Positions 17,286-26,146 of a stretch of 64,000 nucleotides of DNA are shown in pieces. A program made the translations under genes and the position numbers. This DNA is from JAXGYV01 sp040772045 (lineage in GTDB: Bacteria > Actinomycetota > Thermoleophilia > UBA2241). The first letter of the stretch is position 1. Each line of letters opens with the position of its first letter. The notes beneath the pieces are model-generated. The model was not told the DNA's origin. It was given only the letters and a program-made list of their open reading frames with translations, and did no database searches. Location of the stretch: contig JAXGYV010000002.1 of the NCBI GenBank assembly GCA_040772045.1, positions 62,001 through 126,000 on the forward strand, in the 5' to 3' direction.

Positions 17286-18296
17286 GTGAACGAGCCCACG
17301 CAGCCCACCGCACCAGCCATCGAACTGGATGGCCTCACCAAGGCCTTCAGACACGCTACCGCGGTCGACGGACTGAACCTCACCGTGCCTCAGGGGAGCG
17401 TGTTCGGCTTCCTCGGGCCAAATGGGGCCGGCAAGACGACCACCCTCCGCATCTTGGCTAGTCTCGCGCGGCCCACCTCCGGCGACGCGTTCGTGCTCGG
17501 CCACCGCGTGCCGGCGGATGCCACCACACGCTCCTTCATCGGCTACCTGCCAGACGTGCCCGGCTTCCCCACGTGGATGACGGCCGGGCAGTATCTCCGC
17601 TTCGTCGGCGAGCTCTTCGGCCTGCGCGGCAGCCAGCTCGCGGAGCGCGTCGATTCCCTGCTGGACCTCGCCGGCTTGAAGGAGACCACGGCTCGTATCG
17701 GGGCCTACTCGCGAGGGATGAAGCAGCGCCTGGGCATCGCCCAGGCGCTGGTGAACTCTCCGCGGCTGCTCCTGCTGGATGAGCCCACCAGCGCCCTCGA
17801 CCCGCTGGGTCGCAAAGACGTCCTGAACATGATCGCGGCCCTGGCCGGCAGGACCACCGTCTTCTTCTCCACCCACATCCTGGCCGACGTGGAACGCGTC
17901 TGCGACCAGGCGGCCATCCTCAACAGAGGCCGGCTGGTAAGCCAGGCACCTATCGAGGACCTCAAGGCCCGGCACGGGAGCGCGCGACGGCTGATGGTGG
18001 AGGTCGACGACCCGGAGCGGCTGCTGGCGGCGCTCGCGGAGCAGCCGTGGGTGGTGGCCGTGCGGCGCCGGCAGACTGGTCCGCTGCACATCGAGGTACA
18101 CGAGATCGAGACCGCGCAGCGCGAGCTGCCGGGCATCGTGGCCACCGAGCACTTGGCGCTGCTGCGCTTTCAGGTGGAGGAGACCAGCCTGGAGGACGTG
18201 TTTGTGGACCTCGTCGGGCGTGAGCCCGCCGGACGCGATGCCGCCGGACGTGGCTCCGCCGCCGGACGCGGTCTCTCCGGGAAGGAGCCTTCATGA
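17286..18296 (+). CDS. ABC transporter ATP-binding protein
   Basis: The nucleotide-binding subunit of an ABC-2-type exporter. It shows Walker A GPNGAGKTTT, the signature YSRGMKQRLGIAQAL, Walker B LLLLDEPTSALDPLG and the H-loop FFSTHILAD. A C-terminal extension of about 100 residues follows, typical for CcmA/NatA-like subunits, ending in a glycine/arginine-rich tail encoded by three near-copies of GCCGGACGCG. Start: GTG at 17286, immediately after the TGA of the reconstructed PLDc_N gene; an in-frame ATG at 17247 would overlap that gene. The 3' end overlaps the permease ATG by 4 bp (ATGA), so the pair is translationally coupled. Confidence 0.9.
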   Translation: MNEPTQPTAPAIELDGLTKAFRHATAVDGLNLTVPQGSVFGFLGPNGAGKTTTLRILASLARPTSGDAFVLGHRVPADATTRSFIGYLPDVPGFPTWMTAGQYLRFVGELFGLRGSQLAERVDSLLDLAGLKETTARIGAYSRGMKQRLGIAQALVNSPRLLLLDEPTSALDPLGRKDVLNMIAALAGRTTVFFSTHILADVERVCDQAAILNRGRLVSQAPIEDLKARHGSARRLMVEVDDPERLLAALAEQPWVVAVRRRQTGPLHIEVHEIETAQRELPGIVATEHLALLRFQVEETSLEDVFVDLVGREPAGRDAAGRGSAAGRGLSGKEPS

Positions 18297-19054
18297 GCGG
18301 TTTCGGTGCCCTGCTGCGCAAGGAGCTGCGAGAGACGCTCAAGACCTGGCGAACGTGGGTGCTCGGCGGCGTGCTGGTCTTCTCGGGCATCTCCTCGCCG
18401 GCGATGGCGGCGGCGCTGCCGTACATCTTGGAATGGAGCGAGCGCCAAGGCTCCGGCATCAGCATCAGCGTGCCGGAGCCCACGGCGCGCGACGCCTGCG
18501 TGCAGTTCGTGAGCAACCTGCAGCAGCTCGCCCTGCTCACCGTCATCGTCACCGCCGCCGGCCTCGTATCCTCCGAGCTGCGCTCGGGCAGCGCCGCCCT
18601 GACGCTCGCCAAACCCATCAGCCGAGCCGCCTTCGTCGTCGGCAAGCTGAGTGCCTACCTCCTGCACTTGCTGACCGCCACCGCACTCGGCACCGCCCTC
18701 TGCGTGGGAGCTACCGCGATCCTGTTCGGCGCGGCTCCGCTGGGCGACCTCTTGCAGGCGGTAACTCTATGGCTGGCGTACGCGCTGCTGCTGACGTGCT
18801 TCACCGTGCTGCTCTCCTGCACGCTGCGCTCGCAGCTCGGCGTGGCCGCTCTCGGCATCGCCACCTTCATCGCACTCAGCGCGCTGAGCCTGCTCCAGCC
18901 GCTCGCCCAGACACCCGTGGGCATGGCCGACGCCGTGACCGCCGCGATGGCGGGCACAGCCTTCAGCGCAACTTGGCCCCTGGTGGCGAGCGTGGCCCTG
19001 GCACTCGTTTTGCTCGCGACCGCCCTCCTCGTGTTCCAGCGCAAGGAGATCTGA
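18293..19054 (+). CDS. ABC transporter permease (ABC-2 family)
   Basis: A 253-residue membrane protein with six hydrophobic segments and the ABC-2 permease features: an N-terminal amphipathic FGALLRKELRETLKTWRTWV ahead of helix 1, and SSELRSGSAALTLAKPISRAAFVVGKL between helices 2 and 3. It pairs with the preceding ATPase through a 4-bp overlap. The substrate is not known; such small two-gene systems export antibiotics, lipids or peptides. The stop codon lies inside a 20-bp tandem near-duplication (19038-19077). It converges on comEC 94 bp away. Confidence 0.85.
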   Translation: MSGFGALLRKELRETLKTWRTWVLGGVLVFSGISSPAMAAALPYILEWSERQGSGISISVPEPTARDACVQFVSNLQQLALLTVIVTAAGLVSSELRSGSAALTLAKPISRAAFVVGKLSAYLLHLLTATALGTALCVGATAILFGAAPLGDLLQAVTLWLAYALLLTCFTVLLSCTLRSQLGVAALGIATFIALSALSLLQPLAQTPVGMADAVTAAMAGTAFSATWPLVASVALALVLLATALLVFQRKEI

Positions 19055-19077
19055 GAGAGCGCAAGGGGCTCTGAGGG
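19038..19077 (+). repeat. Tandem 20-bp near-duplication spanning the permease stop codon
   Basis: Two adjacent 20-bp units, 19038-19057 and 19058-19077, both begin AGCGCAAGG and differ at three positions. The first unit contains the TGA stop of the permease (19052-19054). It appears to be a recent slip duplication. Confidence 0.6.
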
Positions 19078-19148
19078 CGGCGGGCCTCGTACAGGCGGCG
19101 GCCGGCGGCCTGCCGAAGGCTGCCACGGCGCGCGCCGCGAGCGCACCC

Positions 19149-21521
19149 TCAACGGGACCTCTGGGTCGCGCAGAGCACGTCGCCATCTCCACTCACGCTG
19201 AGCGCCACCTCGCCGTCGCGGTCGGTGCGAAGGCAGGGCACGCCGAAGGCGCGCAGCTGCGCCAGCGCCTCCCCGGTGGGATGCCCGTAGCTGTTGGCCC
19301 CCACCGAGATGACGGCCAGCCGAGACGCGCAGTCAGCTAGCATGCTGTCGGTGAGGCCACCGCTGCTTCCGTGATGCGGAACCTCGACCACGGCGAACGG
19401 TCCCTCGACGACCTCGTCGAGCGCCGTACCCTCGACGTCGCCCGGCAGCAGAACACGCTGCGCGCTGAGAGTGACCGCGACCACCAGAGCCCAGTCGTTC
19501 TCATCCTGGTTGCCGCCGCCGTGCCCACCGTGCGTAGGAAGCACCTGCAACTCGTATCCCCGGCACGTGAGGTGAAGCGGCGCGGTACACCGCGACACGC
19601 GCGTGCCCGCGTTCTCCAGCTCCTTCTGCAGACGGTCGAGGCTCGGGTCTGCCGTTGGTGGTCGCGGCAGCAGCGCCCGATCGACCTTTAGGGAACGCAG
19701 TACATCGGTCACCCCACCGGTGTGATCGGCATGGCCATGCGAGAGAACCAGCAGATCGATGCGCGCTACGCCGTGCTTACGGAGTGAGCCAGCCAGGGGG
19801 CCCGGACCAGCATCCACGAGAACCGTGGGGGCATGAGGTGCTTGTACCAGCGCCGCCGCCCCCTCCCCGACATCTAAGATGGTGAGAGTAGGCGCTCCGG
19901 GAGCACGCCCACCGCAGGGCGCCAGCGCCAGAGACACGGCGGCTAAGGTGGCCGCGGCCAGCCCGATGAGCGGACGTCGACGCCGGGCGAAAGCGAAGCC
20001 GGCCACCCCCACGCCAGCGCGAGCCGCCAGGTGCTGCAGCACCAGGAGCATCGCGAGACCAGCCGCCGCCAGGAGGAGCGGCAGCGTAGGGCCTCGCCAC
20101 TGGTACACCGCCAGCGGCAGCCGGGCACACACGTGGGCCACTTCCAGCAGAAAGGCGATGAGCAGGCCGGCCAGCACGTTCAGGACGGTGGAGAGCGGCG
20201 GCAGAACCAGGCCCACGAGCACCGACAGCATACCGAGGAGCATGACGGGACCTAGCACAAAGCCGCCGGCGACGTTGGCGACAACGCCCACCAGCGACGC
20301 CTGGCCGAAGGCCGCCAGCGACACCGGCGCGGTAGCGATGCTGGCGGCCATAGTGACCGCGGCTGGCTCCGCGACCGGCCGCGGCATCCTCCCGAGCAGG
20401 GCCCGGAACCTGCCGCCGAGCAGGAACAGCCCGATGACGGCGGCGAAGGAGAGCTGGAACCCCGCATCGAGCAGGTTCCACGGATTGAGCGACAACAGCA
20501 CCGCGGCCGGCGCCAGCACGAGGAGCAGGCGGTCGGTGGGACGAGAGACCAAGCCGGCGAGCGTGACGACCGCGCCGGCCACACCGGCGCGGACGATCGA
20601 AGGCGCGCAGCCGGTGAGCAGTACGTAGGCGGCGATTACCGGCAGCAGCAGGCACAACGTGGTGCGCCGACTGAGCCGCAGAGCGCCCAAGGCGGCCCCC
20701 ACGAGCGAGCACAGCAGCACCACGTTCTCGCCGGAGACGGCCATGATGTGGAGCAGGCCAGAGCGACGGAAGTCCTCGATGGCCCGGGCATCCACGTTCT
20801 CGTCGTCGCCGAGGAGCATGCCCCGCAGTACGTCGCGCTGCGGCGACGGGAGCCCGCGCTGGAGCGTGCCGCGTGCGCGCACGCGAAGACGATCGAGGAG
20901 GCCGAGCGGGCCACCGCGAAACCCCGTTGGCTTAGCGGCCTGAGCGGACACGCTGAGCACCACGTGGATGCCGCGCCGCGCGAGGTAACGCCCGTAGTTG
21001 AACCCGGCCGCCGGCGCTTGCGGCAGAGGCCGCAGGCGGGCATTCGCCAACCGCAGCACAGCACCCTCGGTGTAAGGCCCGCAGGGATTGGTGAGCTCGG
21101 GCGGTACGGGACCCTGCACGGAGATCTGGAGGAGCGCCTTGCCGCGCGCGGGGCGTCCCTCCACGGCAGTTACGACCACCGGCGCGCTGACGCCTCGCGG
21201 CCCGGCTTCGGGCAGGTCGAGCAGCACCGCGTCGACCTGCCCGCCGGTTCCGATGAGCGGCCGGAGATCGCTGTGCGCCACCGCCGCGACACGTAGGCCG
21301 CCGACTGTCAGGCCGGCCACGCCCGCCACGAGGGCCAGGGCGGCGGCGCAGACTACCCGTCGCCACGAGCGCCCGGACCAACACCAGCAGACGGCGGCCA
21401 ACACGCACGCGACCACCAACGGCACCGTCACACCGCACGTGCCCGGGCGCCACCCCAACGCTGAGCACAGCCCGAGGACGAACGCCCCAAGGATGATGTG
21501 GAGAGGCGCCAGGCGCTTCAT
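19149..21521 (-). CDS. comEC: DNA internalization competence protein ComEC
   Basis: ComEC forms the membrane channel for single-stranded DNA uptake. The 790 residues include N-terminal helices (HIILGAFVLGLCSALGW), an OB-like extracytoplasmic region (~100-230), the competence domain with about ten helices (LLHIMAVSGENVVLLCSLVGA), and a C-terminal metallo-beta-lactamase-like domain with LVLSHGHADHTGG and LLPGDVEG. The frame is open far upstream into comEA, but the ATG at 21521 begins exactly at the family N-terminus; its ribosome binding site is poor. It follows comEA by 20 bp. With comEA it suggests natural transformation capacity if pilus genes exist elsewhere. Confidence 0.92.
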   Translation of the reverse strand: MKRLAPLHIILGAFVLGLCSALGWRPGTCGVTVPLVVACVLAAVCWCWSGRSWRRVVCAAALALVAGVAGLTVGGLRVAAVAHSDLRPLIGTGGQVDAVLLDLPEAGPRGVSAPVVVTAVEGRPARGKALLQISVQGPVPPELTNPCGPYTEGAVLRLANARLRPLPQAPAAGFNYGRYLARRGIHVVLSVSAQAAKPTGFRGGPLGLLDRLRVRARGTLQRGLPSPQRDVLRGMLLGDDENVDARAIEDFRRSGLLHIMAVSGENVVLLCSLVGAALGALRLSRRTTLCLLLPVIAAYVLLTGCAPSIVRAGVAGAVVTLAGLVSRPTDRLLLVLAPAAVLLSLNPWNLLDAGFQLSFAAVIGLFLLGGRFRALLGRMPRPVAEPAAVTMAASIATAPVSLAAFGQASLVGVVANVAGGFVLGPVMLLGMLSVLVGLVLPPLSTVLNVLAGLLIAFLLEVAHVCARLPLAVYQWRGPTLPLLLAAAGLAMLLVLQHLAARAGVGVAGFAFARRRRPLIGLAAATLAAVSLALAPCGGRAPGAPTLTILDVGEGAAALVQAPHAPTVLVDAGPGPLAGSLRKHGVARIDLLVLSHGHADHTGGVTDVLRSLKVDRALLPRPPTADPSLDRLQKELENAGTRVSRCTAPLHLTCRGYELQVLPTHGGHGGGNQDENDWALVVAVTLSAQRVLLPGDVEGTALDEVVEGPFAVVEVPHHGSSGGLTDSMLADCASRLAVISVGANSYGHPTGEALAQLRAFGVPCLRTDRDGEVALSVSGDGDVLCATQRSR

Positions 21522-21541
21522 AGGCCGCGGAGAGGAGCGCC

Positions 21542-22168
21542 CTACACCGTGACGAGCTCTCTGAGCGTCTCGAAGCGCGCGTCGCCGATGCCAGGAACGT
21601 TCTTGAGGTCTTCGATCGAACGGAAGCCGCCGTTCCTCGTGCGGTAGTCGACGATCTTTTGAGCCGTGGCCGGACCGACCCCCGGCAGCGTGTCGAGCTG
21701 CTCCGGAGTGGCGGTGTTCAGGTTGACCGGACCGGCGGACGGAGCGCCAGCGGCCCCCGAGGAAGGAACGCCGCCGCCCACGGACTCGCCTTCGCGCGGC
21801 ACGATGACCTGCTGGCCGTCTTGCAGCCGAGCCGCCGGATTTACCGCGGCGAGGTCCGCGCTCGCCGCGGGTCCGCCGGCGGCCGCCAGCAGGTCGCACA
21901 CGCGAGCCCCTTGTGTCAGGTGGTACACACCGGGCCGCGCGACCGCCCCCCGAACATCCACCACGAGATCAACGGGCGAAGAGGATGCTCCGGGCTGATC
22001 CTGCGGAGCAGGTGAGACGGTCGCGGGGGAAGCGAGTGTGCTGAGCGCCACACCGTGGACGGAAGTGGACCCCTGGTGAGCGGAGAACAGCGCGCGAGCC
22101 CCGATGGAGACCACCACGAGCCCCACCGCGACGGAGACCACGAGCTTTCTGCGGTCGTGCAGCACCAT
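21542..22168 (-). CDS. comEA: DNA-binding competence protein ComEA
   Basis: ComEA captures double-stranded DNA outside the membrane for ComEC. From the ATG at 22168 it has one N-terminal membrane anchor (LVVSVAVGLVVVSIGARALF), a serine/proline-rich linker, an SLBB domain (VDVRGAVARPGVYHLTQGAR to VIVP) and a C-terminal double helix-hairpin-helix (VNLNTATPEQLDTLPGVGPA, then NVPGIGDARFETLRELV). GGAGG lies three bases before the ATG and six before an adjacent GTG, so the exact start is uncertain by one codon. It stands immediately before comEC on the minus strand. Confidence 0.92.
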   Translation of the reverse strand: MVLHDRRKLVVSVAVGLVVVSIGARALFSAHQGSTSVHGVALSTLASPATVSPAPQDQPGASSSPVDLVVDVRGAVARPGVYHLTQGARVCDLLAAAGGPAASADLAAVNPAARLQDGQQVIVPREGESVGGGVPSSGAAGAPSAGPVNLNTATPEQLDTLPGVGPATAQKIVDYRTRNGGFRSIEDLKNVPGIGDARFETLRELVTV

Positions 22169-22281
22169 GCACCTCCAGCGAGCACCTCGACGAGAGACAT
22201 GCACCGCCGGGGCCGGAAAGAGGAGATGCGGTACGGCCGGACTCTAGCGGAGGCCGGCTGGGGAGACATCGTCCCTAGGGG

Positions 22282-23394
22282 CTAATCTGAGGGAGTCACG
22301 ATGGCCGCGGCATCGCCGTCCGTTCCGTCAGCGCGTCGGCCGAGGGAGCCGTGCAGCGCCGAGAGGGCGCCGATCAGCGCACCGGCCACTGGCACGGCGA
22401 GAAACGCGCCGGCCACACCGGCCAGCACACTGCCGGCGGCGATGGCGAGCAGTACGATCACCGGGTGCAGATGCATGGTGCGCCCCATCACTACTGGCAT
22501 GAGGAGATTGCCACAGAGCTGATTGACCACCACTACCGCAGCCGCGACCACCAGTCCATCAACCCAGCCACCGTTGACCAGGGCGACCAGGGCGGCCACT
22601 AAGCCTGCCACGAACGGACCCACGATGGGCAGAAAGGCGGCCAGGAACACGAGGAGCATGAGCGGCATCACGAGCGGCACGCCCATGATGAGGAGCACGA
22701 TGCCCACTCCAGTCGCCTCAACAACTCCCTCCACCACGGCGCCAACCAGGTAGCCGCCGAATGCCTCCCACACTCGCGCTCCGGCCGTCCGATAGGCCGT
22801 GACCCGTTCCGCGGGCACCAGGTTCAACGCACCGGCCCACAGACGCTGGCCGTCTTTGACGAAGAAGAACGAGATGACCACCGCGAGTACCGCCATGGCC
22901 AGGACCTCGATAGCCGTGGCCGTGCCGCCGGCGACGCCGGCGAGGAGCCCGGAGCTGCCATCCTTAACCGCCGTGATCACGGAGGAGAGCGCATCCTCGA
23001 TCTGCTCCCCGGTGAGTTCCAGTGGCCCTTCGACGAGCCACTGCCGGACATCCTGCAGGCCCTGCAGCACGGCATCGTCGAGATCGCGGAACTCCCGCAC
23101 GGCGGGTGGCACGATGGCGAAGCCGAGGCCTACGACCACGCCGAGAGAGAGCGCGAAGACGACCCAGGTGGCCAGCAGCGGCCGCAGGCCTCTGCGCCGC
23201 AGCCAGCCGGCGGCCGGAAGCAGCACACGCACCAGCAGCAGTGCCACCAGGACGGCGATTACGATGAGCTGGAAGCGCCACACAGCCATGCCGAGGACGA
23301 CCACGGCGGCCGCTACCACGAGCAAGCGCCACGAGTACGCGGCCGCCGAGTCCAGTGCTTGCGGGACGCGCGGCGTGACGCGTTCACCCTTCAT
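22282..23394 (-). CDS. AI-2E family permease
   Basis: A 370-residue protein with seven to eight hydrophobic segments in the AI-2E (PerM/YdiK/YtvI-type) pattern: paired N-terminal helices (SWRLLVVAAAVVVLGMAVWR), a middle soluble region (FRDLDDAVLQGLQDVRQWL), the motif FFFVKDGQRLW, and late helices with LPIVGPFVAGLVAALVAL and NQLCGNLLMPVVMGRTMHLHP. Known members act as exporters or ion/proton antiporters; the specific role is open. The ATG at 23394 with GGGG six bases upstream is preferred over a GTG at 23409, which has a duplicated copy of the same site (see repeat 23390-23419). It lies 69 bp after leuS. Confidence 0.82.
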   Translation of the reverse strand: MKGERVTPRVPQALDSAAAYSWRLLVVAAAVVVLGMAVWRFQLIVIAVLVALLLVRVLLPAAGWLRRRGLRPLLATWVVFALSLGVVVGLGFAIVPPAVREFRDLDDAVLQGLQDVRQWLVEGPLELTGEQIEDALSSVITAVKDGSSGLLAGVAGGTATAIEVLAMAVLAVVISFFFVKDGQRLWAGALNLVPAERVTAYRTAGARVWEAFGGYLVGAVVEGVVEATGVGIVLLIMGVPLVMPLMLLVFLAAFLPIVGPFVAGLVAALVALVNGGWVDGLVVAAAVVVVNQLCGNLLMPVVMGRTMHLHPVIVLLAIAAGSVLAGVAGAFLAVPVAGALIGALSALHGSLGRRADGTDGDAAAIVTPSD

Positions 23395-23419
23395 GGCAGA
23401 CCCCTTCACCGCAGACCCC
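23390..23419 (-). repeat. 15-bp tandem duplication giving two start sites
   Basis: The minus strand reads GGGGTCTGCGGTGAA followed directly by GGGGTCTGCCATGAA (two differences in 15). Each unit carries a purine-rich site and a start codon (GTG at 23409, ATG at 23394) in the same frame. Confidence 0.65.
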
Positions 23420-23463
23420 CCTCCGCTCGGGCGCCCGCTTACGGTGCCCTCTCGCGGGCGCCC

Positions 23464-25935
23464 TCAGCGCACCACGAAGTTCACGAGCTTGCCCGGCACG
23501 TAGACCTGTTTGACGAGCTGTTTACCCTCGAGGAAGCGCCGCGTGTTGGCGCCGGCGCGGGCCAGCGTGAGCACCTGCTCCTCGGAAGCGCCCACCGCCA
23601 CCTCGAGGCGATCGCGGACCTTGCCGTTGACCTGCACCACCACGGTGACCGCCTCGTCGGCCGCCAGCGCTTCATCCCACGCCGGCCAGGCGGCGTCCAG
23701 CACCGAGCCGTCGAAGGCGAACTGGTGCCAGACCTCCGCGGCCACGTGCGGCGCCATCGGCGCTAGCAGCAGTGTGAAGTCGCGTACCAGCGCGCGCCAG
23801 GCGTCGGAGGACAGCGCCGCCTTGGCCTCCGCCCATACCACCAACGCCTCGTTCTGCAGCTCCATGAGCGCCGAGACGGCGGTGTTGAAGCGGAAGGTCT
23901 CCATGTCCGCGGTGACCTTGCGAATGGTCTTGTGCAGAGCGCGCGTGAGGCTCCGCCCACGCGCCTCTCCCTCTCGATCGGCCAGCCACTCGCCCGCCTC
24001 GCGCACGTCGAGCGCCAGATTCAAGTAGCGACTGAGGAAGCGGAAGCAGCCCTGCACGCCGCGGTCGCTCCAGGCCACCGACTGCTCGAACGGCGCGATG
24101 AACAGCTCGTATACCCGCAGGCTGTCCGCTCCGTACCGTTCCACCACGCTGTCGGGCGTCACCACATTGCCCTTGGACTTGCTCATCTTCTGGCCGTCCT
24201 CGGCCTGGATCATGCCCTGGTTACGCAGTGCCGCGTACGGCTCGCCAAAGCTCACGTAGCCGGCGTCCTGGGCCACCTTGCAGAAGAAGCGTGCGTACAG
24301 CAGGTGCATCACGGCATGCTCGGCGCCGCCAACGTACATGTCGACGGGCAGCCAGTACTCCACCGCGCGTGGGTCGAAGGGCCCCTCGCCGTAGCGCGGC
24401 GCGGGATAGCGGAAGTGGTACCAGCTCGAGCAGGCGAACGTATCCATGGTGTCCGTCTCGCGCCGCGCCGGGCCACCACACTTCGGGCAGGTGGTGGCAA
24501 CCCAGTCGTGCGCCTTGGCCAGCGGGCTCTTGCCGTCGCCGGTGGGCTGGTAGTCGTCGATCGCCGGGAGCAGCACCGGCAGTTGTTCGAGCGGCACGGG
24601 GACGGTGCCGCACGTCTCGCAGTAGACGATAGGGATAGGAGCACCCCAGTACCGCTGGCGGCTGATCAGCCAATCGCGCAGCTTGAAGTTGATCTTGCGA
24701 CGCGCCGCTCCGCGCTCGCCGAGCCAGTCGACGATGGCCGCGAAGGCCTCGTCGGGCGCTGCCAGCCCGTCGAAGCGGCCGGAGTTCACCATGAAACCGT
24801 CGCCGGTGTACGCCTCCGTCAGCGTGCCCTGCGCCCCGGTGGGCGGCGCGATGACCTCGACGATCGGCAGCGCGAACTTGGTGGCGAAGGCGAAGTCGCG
24901 CTCGTCGTGGGCGGGAACCGCCATGATAGCGCCGGTGCCGTAGCCCATGAGCACGTAGTCGCTGATCCAGATGGGGACCGGCGCCCCGTTGACCGGGTTC
25001 TCGGCGTAGGCGCCGATGAACACGCCCGTCTTCTCCTTCTCGGTGGAGAGACGCTCGATCTCGCTCTGCCGCCGCGCCTGCGCCTGGTAGGCGCGCACCA
25101 CGGCGGCCTGCTCCGGCGCCGTAAGCTCTTCCACCAGCGGATGCTCCGGCGCCAGCACCATGTAAGTGGCGCCGAAGAGCGTGTCGGGGCGGGTCGTGAA
25201 GACCGTCAGGACATCGTCACGACCCGCCAGCTTAAAGTCGACCTCGGCGCCCTCGCTGCGTCCGATCCAGTTGGTCTGCATGAGCTTGATCTTCTCGGGC
25301 CAGTCGATGGTCGCCAGGTCGTCGAGCAGCCGTTGCGCATACTCGGTGATGCGGAAGTACCACTGTTCCAGGTCGACCTTGCTGACGTCGCTGCCGCAGC
25401 GCCAGCACCGGCCCTGCTCGACCTGCTCGTTCGCCAGGATGGTCTTGCAGCTCGGGCACCACCACTGCTGCCCCGTGGCCCGATAGGCCAGTCCACGCTC
25501 GTACAGCAGCAGGAACCACCACTGCGTCCAGCGATAGTAGTCGGGGTCGATCGAGCTGATCTCGCGGCTCCAGTCGTAGGACAGGCCGATGAGGTCCATC
25601 TGCCGCTTGTAGGTCTCGATGTTACGCTGCGTGGTCTCGCGCGGATGCACGCCCATCTTGAGCGCGTAGTTCTCGGCCGGCAGGCCGAACGCGTCCCACC
25701 CCATGGGGTGCAGAACGTTGAAGCCGTTCATGCGCTTGTAGCGCGAGATGGCGTCGGTGGGCACGTAGTTGCGGCAGTGGCCAACGGAGAGGCCGTCGCC
25801 AGAGGGGTACGGGAAGAAGTCGAGGCAGTAGAACTTGGGCTTGTCCGACATGTCGGGCGTGCGATACGCGTGGTTCTCGCGCCACGCGCGCTGCCAGCGT
25901 CCCTCTATCCCCTGGGGGTCATAGCGACGATCCAT
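23464..25935 (-). CDS. leuS: Leucyl-tRNA synthetase
   Basis: An 823-residue class I synthetase charging tRNA-Leu. The HIGH-type motif appears as FPYPSGDGLSVGHCRNYVPT, the zinc-binding module as CPSC...CWRC (about residues 160-185), the CP1 editing domain includes TRPDTLFGATYMVLAPEHPL, and the catalytic KMSKSKGNVVTPD lies near residue 585. The anticodon-binding C-terminal domain is complete. GGGAG five bases before the ATG at 25935 fixes the start; the frame is open another 204 bases but lacks family similarity there. It is followed by the AI-2E permease and comEA/comEC, as in many Gram-positive genomes. Confidence 0.96.
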   Translation of the reverse strand: MDRRYDPQGIEGRWQRAWRENHAYRTPDMSDKPKFYCLDFFPYPSGDGLSVGHCRNYVPTDAISRYKRMNGFNVLHPMGWDAFGLPAENYALKMGVHPRETTQRNIETYKRQMDLIGLSYDWSREISSIDPDYYRWTQWWFLLLYERGLAYRATGQQWWCPSCKTILANEQVEQGRCWRCGSDVSKVDLEQWYFRITEYAQRLLDDLATIDWPEKIKLMQTNWIGRSEGAEVDFKLAGRDDVLTVFTTRPDTLFGATYMVLAPEHPLVEELTAPEQAAVVRAYQAQARRQSEIERLSTEKEKTGVFIGAYAENPVNGAPVPIWISDYVLMGYGTGAIMAVPAHDERDFAFATKFALPIVEVIAPPTGAQGTLTEAYTGDGFMVNSGRFDGLAAPDEAFAAIVDWLGERGAARRKINFKLRDWLISRQRYWGAPIPIVYCETCGTVPVPLEQLPVLLPAIDDYQPTGDGKSPLAKAHDWVATTCPKCGGPARRETDTMDTFACSSWYHFRYPAPRYGEGPFDPRAVEYWLPVDMYVGGAEHAVMHLLYARFFCKVAQDAGYVSFGEPYAALRNQGMIQAEDGQKMSKSKGNVVTPDSVVERYGADSLRVYELFIAPFEQSVAWSDRGVQGCFRFLSRYLNLALDVREAGEWLADREGEARGRSLTRALHKTIRKVTADMETFRFNTAVSALMELQNEALVVWAEAKAALSSDAWRALVRDFTLLLAPMAPHVAAEVWHQFAFDGSVLDAAWPAWDEALAADEAVTVVVQVNGKVRDRLEVAVGASEEQVLTLARAGANTRRFLEGKQLVKQVYVPGKLVNFVVR

Positions 25936-26146
25936 CCTGCTCCCTCTGCCAACTCCCGCGGACTCTAAGGCTACCGCCCGGCGCCCGGGACAACCCGCCC
26001 ACGCTTGGGCGTGAGCCAGAGTACGTAGTATACGGCTCGCGCCGTCGCTCCCGCCCCCGCGAGAGCCTTCTCGGAGGGAAGCCGAGAGTTCCACGGGGGA
26101 CGAACGCGGCGCGGAGAGCGAGTCGGACTCCGAGGGCAAGCGGAGC

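Noticed and set aside
23932..25968. 678-residue plus-strand open frame
   Set aside because: Antisense to leuS; composition is a shadow of GC-rich third codon positions and no family pattern is present.
25936..26146. Possible T-box leader before leuS
   Set aside because: No T-box sequence (TGGNACCGCG-type) or terminator/antiterminator pair is visible; only a TATACT hexamer.
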